From NCBI GenBank assembly GCA_029449235.1, contig JANATG010000020.1, positions 1,027,649 to 1,091,648 on the forward strand: a DNA stretch of 64,000 nucleotides, written 5' to 3'. Under the pieces are notes generated by a model. That model was not told where the DNA came from and did not search any database. It worked only from the letters and a program-made list of their open reading frames with translations. Positions 54,584 to 64,000 of this stretch are shown piece by piece. Made by a program: the position numbers and the translations under genes. Every line of letters starts with the position of its first letter. The stretch's first letter is position 1. This stretch comes from Linnemannia schmuckeri. Its lineage: Eukaryota > Mortierellomycota > Mortierellomycetes > Mortierellales > Mortierellaceae.

Positions 54584-57500
54584 ATGCCGCCAAAGCGAAC
54601 GACAGTAAATAACCTCTCGGCATAACAAAATTGTCATCCATTTCCATATAAAGAAAGCAAAAACATAACCGTGTTTTCATTTCATCATTTCCTTCCATGT
54701 CCTCTAGAAAAAGTCGACAGCGGCGCCGGTACCACGGAGGGCACCAACGCGGGAAGCAAAGACCCGGTCAGCTGCCACCACAGCCTCGCTATACAAAGAC
54801 TCGGAAGCATACATGGAGGAGGATTTTTTATCGGACATATCAGACCCCGCCAGTGAGATTGAGAGTGACACTTTGGATGGAGTGATCGACAGCGAGGAGG
54901 AGACATTTACCAGGCCGCGCGGAGGACGAGCAAAGAAGGCACCAGCCAACGGAGCCAGCAACGGCAGCAAGTGGGGCACTGCTACTACGGCGGCAACCAA
55001 AAAGACAAAACCTCCAAAGAACAGCGGTTCGCCAGCAGAACCAACATGTGCTACATCTACATCAACAGCAGGATCAAAACGAAAGGCGAGCGAGCTCAAG
55101 TTCTCTCCTCTAGGAATGAGTCCTTCGTCATCGCAATCTTCGCCCTCGGTACGATCCTCGTCGAACACGCCAATCCTCAGCCCACTTGCAGGAGGTAGTA
55201 ACAGGAAATGGAACAGTTGACAAAGATGATTGTCATTATTAGCGATATGTCAAATATTTCCAATTCGTCACTAAACGGGAACTAATATCCTTGTTATAGG
55301 TCCGGAGTCAGCGGAGGACCAATGGGCTGAAAAGTATGCACCAAGGAACATTCAGGAGGTCGTCATTCACAAGAATAAGATTAATGACGTTCGCGAATGG
55401 CTTCGGATATACACAGTACGTACCGCATTCTGGAAACCGATATGTACCCCAGATCTATATGATTCGCCTGGCACCGCCTAACACTCACCGCCACACTCGA
55501 TCATAGAGCCCATACGATACTCGGCGGGACACCTCAGGAGGTGCTATACTCGTTTTGACCGGACCTGCAGGATCAGGGAAGACAGCAGTACTGCGTAATC
55601 TCGCCCAGGAGATGGGACTTCACATTGTCGAATGGATCAACTCTATCAACGCAAACAACATCATCCAGCGACCAGTTATGCCGGGCCAAGAAAAAGAAGC
55701 CTGGCGGCCAGCCAGTCTTGATGAAGGTACCAACATCAGTAATATCCTCTATTACTTGCAGGTGTAGCTTTTCTCACTGCGGAGCAAATGACTAAAAGTC
55801 AATTCTCTGAACATTTCACTATAGAGTACGCTCCTGTGATGCGGTCGTTTCAGGAGTTCTTTTCAAGGGCACACCGCTTCAGCCCGTTGCAGCTCTCCAG
55901 TGGTAAACCTCAGCAAAGCCAGACCCAGAACACCATGGGAGGCCACAACTCTAGCTCACCAACATCAGCGTCATCAGCAACAGAATGGATGCAAACACCT
56001 CGAACCGGACCGGGAAAGAAAAACATCATCCTTATCGAGGATCTTCCGCCGGTATCTGCTTTATCTTCACGAAAGATCTTTCAGGACACCATCCACAATT
56101 TTGCCAACTCAAGGGCCAGCTCTTCGTCTGTTTTAGTCATTATTGTGAGCGACGTCTTTTCCAAACAGAGCACCGAACTTCAGTTTTCAAACACTAGAGA
56201 GTCCAGCGATCCAGCGTTGACCATGCGGACACTGCTTCCTCCTTCAGTTTTGGGCAAACTCGATTCGGGAGCAAAAAACGATAATGCCAGGATCCGGCAA
56301 ATCAAGTAAGAAGCAGTAGCATATCTTCCTGGGCGGATTGTTGGTGAATCGTAGACTTTTGCTGCAACTATCAAGCACCTATCGCGTTTGTTTTGTTTTC
56401 GTTGTATTGTACCATTAGGTTCAACCCGATTGCACCGACATTTGTGAAGAAGGCTCTGAAGAAATTAATGGGACAAGAGTTCAGAAGCAGGTCAACCTAC
56501 GCACCCGATTCGTCCGAGATTGAACAGCTGATCGAGATATATGAAGGCGACATTCGAGCGATCATCAATGCCCTCCAGTTTATGTGCTATTTGCCCAGCA
56601 AGCGCCGCCAGCAATTTCGAAAGGCTGCAAAGCAACTGGAGGAAGACATGGAAGGACTAAGCACCCTTGAGTGGTAACGAGCAATTTTCATCACTTTACT
56701 GTTTGATGTCGATAACGGAGTAGACTGCTTGAACGTGTGTTGGGGCTACTAACTTAGACATAACCCTTGATGTTACTTTTCAGGTCCTTGCAAGGACAGG
56801 ATTCTTCACTTGGGATATTTCACGCTGTCGCCAAAGTCATGTACAACAAGCGTATGTATAACGATGTTTATCAGGAACTTGCATGCTACAGAAACACCTA
56901 ATTAGCAGGACATTTACCAGATAACTCTGCTCGTTTACAATAACCATCATAGGTGACTGGAGCGGACCACAGGAGGAATTTGACTGCGACATTGTCAAAG
57001 TGCCATCCAACGCTTGGCACAAAAGGCGCCCTCCCTTGTCGTTCAATCCCGAAAAGGTATCGCTTGCTTTTTTACAGTTAGATTTCTATACTTTAATTTA
57101 TGCTCAGTTTGAGTTGTACCTGACATTTTTGAGGTCCTTTCATTGCATCATTAGGATCTGATTGAAAAGCTACCAGTAGAACCGGATTTGTACACACTCA
57201 TGCTGCACCAGAACTACACGAAGCACATGAATTCGATCGAAGAGTGTGCAACCGCCATGGAGTATCTATGTGTTGCAGACCGATTCCAATCTCACCCGTC
57301 TTTTGGAAACGCTGGATACACACAAACGATGCAGATGCAGCCCTACATGACATCTGTCGTCGTCCGGGGAATGCTCTTTGCGCCCACCTCAGCAGGGCCA
57401 GCGTCAGCAAATTCGTTTGGTGGGCCCAAGAAACACTTTTGGCCAGAATTCTTTGCTGTCAACAGGACTGCTCGGGCCAACGACGAGATGTTTTCAGAAG

Positions 57501-58086
57501 TTGCTCATGATCTTGCGGGCAGGGAAGCTCATGGACTCGCAACTGGTTCAGTCACTGGGCCAGGTAAGTAAACTAAACTTTACACAGGATGGGCTGATCA
57601 AGGTGTTGGGTTGTTGACGACGATTTGTGCCTTGGAATAGCCTATTGATACACCACAATATTCTTTTTTCAATACGCATTAGGGTTCATTCCGAAGGCTG
57701 TGATTCGCCAAGAGTTGGTGCCGATGCTGCACAAGTGTTTGCTCATGGATCCATATAGGCCGATCTTTCAACAACTGCTGCGAGGCAGCTCTAAGACCTT
57801 TGTTCGTCACGGCGCGGGCGCCTATGGCACAAAAGCCGGGATTGTCAAGAAGGAGTTTGGTGAAGGCGATGAAGGTTTTACTGAGGAACTGGATGCTGGC
57901 GCTGATAGTACACCGTCTTCATCTGGAGTTGCGGACGAGATCGGAGGTAGCCAAGGCTCTAGAGCGAGATCTGGATCAGGGTTCGGTACTGGATATGGCA
58001 AGGGCAAAGTGACTGGTCAGCAACAGCGTACTCCGGTTGACCCGTCGATCGTCGATGACGACCCCATCGAGGACTTTTCAGACTGA
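54584..58086 (+). CDS. RAD17: Checkpoint clamp loader RAD17
   Basis: Ten exons: 54584-54604, 54708-55194, 55300-55415, 55507-55726, 55825-56305, 56419-56673, 56784-56851, 56953-57056, 57155-57563 and 57683-58086; 854 residues. The first exon codes only MPPKRTT. The conserved entry is DQWAEKYAPRNIQEVVIHKN. Walker A is LTGPAGSGKTAVLRNLAQE and Walker B is NIILIEDLPP. The RFC-like lid and collar follow (FNPIAPTFVKKAL, IYEGDIRAIINALQFMC). Rad17 replaces Rfc1 in an RFC2-5 complex that loads the 9-1-1 clamp onto damaged DNA. The acidic C-terminus (DDDPIEDFSD) resembles the clamp-contacting tail of Rad17 proteins. The N-terminal 190 residues are Ser/Lys-rich and poorly conserved. Confidence 0.93.
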
Positions 58087-58842
58087 GCGAAAACAGGACA
58101 TCGCTACTCATGACAACTGTAACGAATACAAACAATTATGCTTGGTGATTATATACATCTATCACAACACCAATTGGCGCAACAGCGTGTTCCTTCAACG
58201 CTAGCAACCATACTTGGTCCACAGTCTCTTCACTCTTTGTAGCATAGCTTTTTTTCTTTTTTTTTTTTTTTTTTCTTTTTCGCTGTACAATATTCTCGAC
58301 TTCTCATTAAAACAATAACGTTTGGACCATGACTCATTGGTTCCATTGCAAATTGCATGGTCTAGAAGCTGCCAGAAAGCAACTGCGGCTAAATGGCAAA
58401 TGAGACTGACCGTTGCCACCACCCCAGCCCATAATAAATTACTCTTGGTTACTCCACAAGAAGGATTCTTCCATTTCTTTATCTTTTCGAGGGGCAAGAG
58501 TAGGTTTGGTTGGAAGGACACCCTTTGGATCCAATGGAGAATCCAGGTCTGGCCGCAGCACCCTCTTAGTCGTCATTTTTTGAGGGATAAATTTCCAAAT
58601 TAAATGGTTTGTTTGATCTCCGCACGGAAGATGTGTAATCAACCAAAGGGCTTCCCTTGACTTGATCATGATTATAAAAGAAGCTACTTCTTCCTCTTCT
58701 GCTTTTGTTTCTTTCCTTACTCAACAACAACACTCACCATCAACACACAACACTCTTTGTTTTCTCGACCTCTTATATCGAGAAAATATTTTCCTCTCCA
58801 CACAAGCGACACACCTTTACAACAAAACAACACATATCAACC
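58087..58842. other. Intergenic region between RAD17 and MBF1
   Basis: A T18 run lies at 58257-58274. The last 160 bases before MBF1 are CT- and CA-rich, typical of a strongly expressed fungal gene's leader. No gene is supported in between. Confidence 0.6.
58673..58680 (+). promoter_or_regulatory. TATA box of MBF1
   Basis: TATAAAAG lies 163 bases before the MBF1 ATG and is followed by a pyrimidine-rich initiator region. The spacing suits a TATA-driven gene with a leader of about 120-130 nt. Confidence 0.6.
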
Positions 58843-59394
58843 ATGTCTGGAAACATTGGCTGGGACGATGAGATTGTCCTTCGCAAGAAGCCCGATTTCG
58901 CCAAGGTGACTCGCTCGGCCTCCGACATCAACGCCGCCCGTCGTGCGGGTGCCGTTGTAGCGACCGAACGTAAGGTCGTCTCGAATGCCGGACATGTCGG
59001 TGAAGATTTCCGCAGGATCGCCAAGTTGGCAGAATCGGACGAGATTGTTGCGCCCAAGGCCGTCTCGATGGATGTCGGTAAGGCCATTGCCAAGGCTCGT
59101 ATTGAGCTGAAGTTGAACCAGAAGGACCTTGGTGTCAAGGTTAACGAGAAGCAGACTGTGGTAAGTACTTACTAGTAGCTGTGGATGAGAGAAGATGATG
59201 CAGTGTTCGTTTTTATTTTTCTATGCAATGGTTCTAACGGTTTTTATGTTTGTCTTGGCGAATGTTAGATTAACGACTATGAGGCAGGAAGGGCCGTGCC
59301 AAACCAGCAGATTCTTGGAAAGCTCGAGCGCGTACTAGGCGTCAAGCTTCGTGGCAAGGACATTGGATCTCCCCTGACCTTTGGCAAGAAGTAA
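58843..59394 (+). CDS. MBF1: Multiprotein-bridging factor 1 (MBF1)
   Basis: Two exons: 58843-59160 and 59269-59394; 147 residues, the usual family length. The N-terminal MBF1 domain reads SGNIGWDDEIVLRKK, with the conserved Ala/Arg-rich ARRAGAVVATERKV. The C-terminal Cro-type helix-turn-helix is MDVGKAIAKARIELKLNQKD, continuing with INDYEAGRAVPNQQILGKLE. MBF1 is a coactivator linking bZIP-type activators to TBP, and in yeast it also helps keep the reading frame on collided ribosomes. The single intron splits the HTH at the codon before INDYEAG. Strong promoter features upstream suit a constitutively high gene. Confidence 0.96.
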
Positions 59395-59903
59395 AACCCG
59401 CACAGTTTCAGGACAGGAGCTGATTACTCCCTTCCTTTCAAGCACCTCTTACACAACCAAAGCCATTAGCGAGTACATATCTCAAGGAGCATGGTCACCT
59501 TTTTAGTTCGCATGTTTTTCAGTTCTTTGTAGCAATACCTTTGTATGTTTTTCTCTCTTTTCTCCTTTCTTTTGTTTTACGCCTCCAGCAAACACAACCC
59601 ATACGCCATCTGCCCGTCCCTTAATCGGATTAGACAAGAAACAAGCACTATCTCTTTTTTTTTTTTTTTTTTTTCTTTTGGACCAGCTGCGCCCTTTTTG
59701 AAGGCGTTCACTGCGTCACTTTTTTCTTTTTTCTTTTCGTCCCTGCTGCAGAACAACCCGTTGTACAATATTCTTCCTCCCTCCTTCCTATTCTCTTTTC
59801 AAAATAAAAAAGAATCTTCTGCGCCATGGAAGCATAAAAACGAAATACCCTCATTCATCCTGCGAAATGTCTCATCGATTAGCATTATGACACTATCCGC
59901 CTC

Positions 59904-59936
<33 letters not shown>

Positions 59937-62900
59937 AACAGGATTCTGATTTTTCACGTTATTATCCGTCCATCCTCCTTCTCTCATCGTTCGCCTCTGT
60001 TTTTTGTAGTATCCCTCCCTGTCCTTTGTATCCAATCATATCCTTGACTACCCACTCGACATTCAGGCCCGTCAATTTGATTCGCTTCTTTCTTTTCTTC
60101 TTCTGTGGCATGTCCATAGTCAACACGGTGTTGCCCAAGGACCAAAGGGGTCAACAAACACATGTCCAACAAGGTACCAAGGCCCATGAAGAACAAGAGA
60201 CAGGGAATATGTCAACGCATTTTTAGAGTTCAAGGGACCAATCAGATGTCTCCTTTTACATTTTAGATGGGTTAGTTGGACCCACTTGTGAACTAAAGGA
60301 AACGATAAAATGAAAAAAAAAAAAAAATTGGCATGCACAAACACAAACAAACACTTTCACGCACAGGCATGCGGAAAAAAGATGGACGGACTGACAGATA
60401 GCAGGGATTGGTCAAATGAGAAGTGAGTGAAAGAGGGAAGGAGGATAAATTCGGAGTAGTCTCTAGTTCGTTCCCTCGTGTGCGTGTTGTGGATGGACTA
60501 GAAAAAAGGAGCTAGGAGGGAGGAGAGGACTGGATTTCCGTACGGCGGTTATTTTTTTCTTAACGCAGAACAAACTGAGCCTTGGAATATAGGCATTCAA
60601 AAGTGAACGAAGCTGTGGCATGGAACGAAGCCAAGAAAAGAAACATATGTCCTTTCGCTGTAAAGTAGAAAAACGCGCATAATCATGAGAAGAAGGCGGA
60701 CAATCATCATCATCGTAGAAGAGATGGAAGAGGAGGAGCCCCGATAGCAAACAAATAGGTTGGGTTTGCCTCGGAGTTTTTGCTAGGTATTGCTAGGTAT
60801 ATAGCAATAGGCAGGACTGTGGATGCGACCTGAAGTTGATATATTGAGATACTACTGTTGTACAGAGTGGACTTTTCTACGGTGCCCTCGGCTTTGCCTG
60901 CCGAAGCGTCAGAAAAATATAGGGCAGTACGAGAAGCAAAGTATGCGGAATTGTACATGGACATGTGCTGTAGATGCAAGATGTGGAGAAAAGGGGTAAG
61001 GGGAAGATCAAGGGAAAAGATATGGGGTAGAGAGATGAGGAAAGGTGGCCTGATGATTGCAAAAGGCCTTCTAGCCGGGTGTTACTAGTGATGCATGAGA
61101 GTTTGGTTTTGGGCGAAGGAGAACAAAGAAGATGAAGATGGAAAGGGGAGAAGTGTAGTAGTAACGGTCTCGTAAAACAACATTGTGTAGTCCATCATAA
61201 ACGAAGTTGGGGGAGGATAACCGAAGATATCAACCGACTGCGTGGATTTGCGGATGTGGAGCAGGTTAGAAAAAACAGTAAGTATAAACACAAACACAGA
61301 CAAGCAAACAAGCAAACAAACAAACAAACAAACAAAGAAACACACAAACAACACGGATACGAGCATAAAAGGTAAAACAACATCAATAACACAAAGGAGG
61401 CACAGACTGGCAACAGCTCAACAGTTAACCCCATTGTTCTTTTTGAGTTCTTCCCATCATGCTCTTGCATCTTGAGGGTTAACTTGGATAACGCATACGC
61501 ATAGAGTCAAGCAAGCCGAGCCGCACGCACACTTAGAGAAAATACTTTGATATGGTTTTCGAGGCTAATGAAAACAATGAAGTCGTCCTCTCTTCAATCT
61601 GACTTTGCTCGCTCACCCGTGCTCCTAATCCCTAGGCTAGTTTACTTCTTACTTGTCAAGGTTACAGTTTGAGAAAGCCAGGCCAACAAAGCAACACCGC
61701 GGCTTTTTTCTATTCCTTCTCATTCCCTTGGCCGTTGTCCACTACTCTATTAGCCATGATACTCTTTTTGTGTTCAGTTATCATTTCTCCCTTTTCTCTT
61801 TCTCACTTCCTTTCACTCTAAGAGCACTGGGGTTTAAGAAAACGGCGGCTGGAGAGGCAGGCACGTTATTGTGGGGAGTATGAAGAATGAAGGAGTAGAA
61901 GGGGAATGTAAGCCACAGACTGGATTTTTAACAAACTCTGCCTAAAGTGTGAGAGCATCCCGCTTCAAAACGGCTCGTGTAAGGCGCCGTCTTTGTATTG
62001 TATGCCGTGTGTGTGTTCCGTGTGTGTTACTGTAATAGTTTACTGCTGCCAATGTGGAGCTCTACTAAATAAATACGCTCAGCCGGGGTCTACTATTCTC
62101 TATCCACACGCAACAATATGAGAATACAGGTTTGTTTGCGAGTAAATGAGTGTGTTTGTTGTGTGTTTGTCAGCTTCGTGAAACTGTAACTCGAGGGGTC
62201 CATCCGTTCGTAGCTCGTGGGGCGAACTTGCATGTGGAGGAGGAGTAAGTTATTTTGAACTTTCAAATGGGTAATGAGTTCACATAAAGCCAAAGTCGAG
62301 AGAGCGCGAGTGTGTATGTGAGTGTGAGTGTGAGCATGCTAACCATTGACACTTTCTGTAGTAGGTAGAAGAAGGAACATCCACACTCTTGCTTGCTTCA
62401 CTTTGCTCCTGCCGTGTCTGTCTAGGTGTATTGTTGGCTGACTGGCTGTCGTGCTTGTCGAATACATGTGCTGGTGTTTATTTCCGGTTAGCAATCAATA
62501 CTCATTCACGGAAAACAATAGAGCGCTTGCTGACCATAAATGACTATAAACAACAACAGTAGCCGTGTATAAGTGAATGCCCTTTCGCCTATCCGTGTGC
62601 CAGCGAGCGTGCAGTGTGTCAATCAACAATTACCATGCGTTGCTAAATTCGCGTTAAACAATCGACGAATAGGAAATTGTGCCTGAATGTATTGTCCTCC
62701 TTTTGTTTTGTTGACAACTTTCGTCATGGAGTCGATTAATTATCGAGGGCACTGGGCACACACCACCCACCAACCCCCTTCCATGGCTGTTTTTGTTTGC
62801 AGTACCTAAATTCAAAATGATTGAGGGTTTGTGTTTTTTTGTTTCCTTTGTTTTCTGATTAGAGTATCATCGACGTTGTAAACAAGCAGCAACGCACAAT

Positions 62901-64000
62901 TAATAACTAGACACCAAAAAAACAAACAGCAAGAAGAATGGAAGGAACACGAAACACAAAAAGTGTTAATAAGAATTAAGCCGGGCTAAAGTGTTTTGGT
63001 TTTCTGTAAGACCCTTGGATCGCACTCACAGGAGGTAGTTTTGGTGAGATCCAGAAAACCTCAGTCGTTCAATTGGGAGGCTTCGGACACATATACATAC
63101 ACGCATACTCCTGGACCAAACAAGCAAGTAAAGACAGGCAAAGGATCCCAAGTAGCTAATCGGGGAGAGAGTAGAGCTATTTGGGAATCAGCAAGGGGAA
63201 AAAAAAAAGGGATAATCCTGTTCGGAGATCGGTGCGAATCCCTATTGCCTGAAAACTCCTCTCCTCAATGCCCCGACAAGGAGAGAAAGGCAAAGAGAGA
63301 ATAGGATTGAGACAAATGTATGTGATTTATCTAAAAGTAGTGGGAGGCCAGTGCCCCCGAACAAAGAGAGAGTAAGCCCTCTTAGAGGTTACCGATGCTG
63401 GGTTTGAGAAGAAAAGGTCAGGCCAGGCCAGGTCAGATACGGCTATGGTTGGATGGAACGAACAAGAAAAAAAGAAGAAAAAGAGTTTCTTATTTTTTTT
63501 TTCTTGGTTGAGGTGATCGAAACTCCTCCACAACACTATTTTGTTAGCGTTTCGTTGTTTCGCTTGTCCGCTCATTGCGCCATTCCTTCTTTCGCTCTTG
63601 TTGTGCTGTCGGCAGAGAAGAAAAAAGGGGCTGTGGGACGGTTGGCACAAAGAAGAAAAGGAAAGCAAAGAAACAAAGAAGAAACAAAGGCAAAGAAAAA
63701 GGTGAGGGTGGACTCGGAAGGAAGAAATGATGCTGATGAGAAAAAAAAAAAAAAAAAAAAAAAAAACAGAAGCAGGGGGTCTCCGACACGGACAGGGGGC
63801 AGGGGTATGAGCGTGTGTTTAGTGAGTGATGGTGATCAAAGGGTGAAACCGATTGAGCGCAAAAAGGTGATTGAATAAGAAAAAAAATATATTTCTGATT
63901 TGTGATATCAATTCAAATCGTTGATACGATGATGATATCGGGGTATCCAGGCACGTGTAGGACACTTGGGGAATCACATCCGACCGATTGCTCGCCTTGC
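59395..64000. other. 4.6 kb without a supported gene
   Basis: No frame here carries a recognisable domain or a convincing exon chain. It contains homopolymers at 59655-59674 (T20), 59905-59934 (A30) and 63741-63766 (A26), a CAAA tetranucleotide run near 61302-61338, and long CT- or GA-rich tracts. Two short stretches resemble isolated exons (60860-60997 and 62173-62247, + strand). At the right edge the minus strand is open from the border to a TGA at 63913-63915, and could be the last codons of a gene beyond the window. Confidence 0.5.
61302..61338. repeat. (CAAA)n microsatellite
   Basis: A tetranucleotide run of roughly nine CAAA units with a few interruptions. Confidence 0.85.

Noticed and set aside
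54697..54885. Alternative RAD17 start at the ATG at 54697
   Set aside because: That frame stops after 62 codons; the conserved frame enters at 54708 after an acceptor from the MPPKRTT exon.
54704..55168. 154-codon frame antisense to RAD17 exon 2
   Set aside because: The sense strand continues into RAD17 in phase with good splice sites.
59161..59268. Intronic box C/D snoRNA in MBF1
   Set aside because: A partial GATGATG is present, but there is no full C box and no D box pair with terminal stem.
1..64000. CRISPR arrays, bacterial operons, ribosome-binding sites, rRNA genes
   Set aside because: The DNA is eukaryotic nuclear; no spaced repeat arrays, Shine-Dalgarno-type sites or rRNA sequence were seen.

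Overview
The window is eukaryotic nuclear DNA from a filamentous fungus. Most protein genes are split by short GT-AG introns, mostly about 55-250 nt with a few longer ones. The proteins are fungal: a Cdc3-type septin, Rna14 and a disordered C2H2 factor. Intergenic DNA is rich in CT/GA runs and long A/T homopolymers. Protein style (long Ser/Thr/Pro tracts, intron-rich housekeeping genes) suggests an early-diverging lineage such as Mortierellomycotina. That placement is an inference; there is no rRNA or mitochondrial marker here.

Layout. 1-2350 (-): the start and body of a Cid1/TUT-type nucleotidyltransferase that runs off the left edge. 3524-5418 (+): a YIPF1/2-type Golgi membrane protein. 5793-10223 (-): a 1476-residue intronless F-box/LRR-like protein. 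10.2-13.5 kb: gene-poor, CT/GA-rich. 13.5-15.7 kb (-): a three-finger C2H2 factor with two candidate downstream terminal exons. 17.8-21.8 kb (-): RNA14/CstF77 with an Arg/Gly/Asp-rich tail. 22.1-24.2 kb (-): a type I glutamine-synthetase-like enzyme. 24.7-25.2 kb (-): a small single-pass membrane protein. 26.3-29.1 kb (-): a GRAMD4-like membrane protein with 8 exons. 29.4-32.6 kb (+): UTP4. 33.0-35.3 kb (+): EIPR1. 36.0-38.9 kb (+): the Cdc3 septin. 39.7-47.2 kb: three minus-strand copies of a poly(A)-tailed retroelement family encoding an RNase H domain and Cys/His C-terminal motifs; one copy is bounded by a 14-bp target-site duplication. 47.3-47.9 kb: LTR-like sequence beside a tRNA-Asp(GUC) gene. 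48.1-49.3 kb (+): a SpoU-family RNA 2'-O-methyltransferase. 50.2-54.3 kb (-): a USP35/38-type deubiquitinase with 18 exons, divergent from RAD17 (54.6-58.1 kb, +). 58.8-59.4 kb (+): MBF1. 59.4-64 kb: no gene I can support.

The genes do not form one pathway. They are a normal fungal mix: mRNA 3'-end processing (RNA14), RNA tailing, ribosome biogenesis (UTP4, SpoU enzyme), endosome/Golgi traffic (EIPR1, YIPF), cytokinesis (septin), checkpoint loading (RAD17) and ubiquitin control (F-box protein, USP). I reconstructed exon structures by hand from frame continuity and splice consensus; one YIPF exon and the C2H2 3' end remain unresolved. The most unusual content is the retroelement cluster next to the tRNA gene, the tail on RNA14 and the C2H2 terminal exons.
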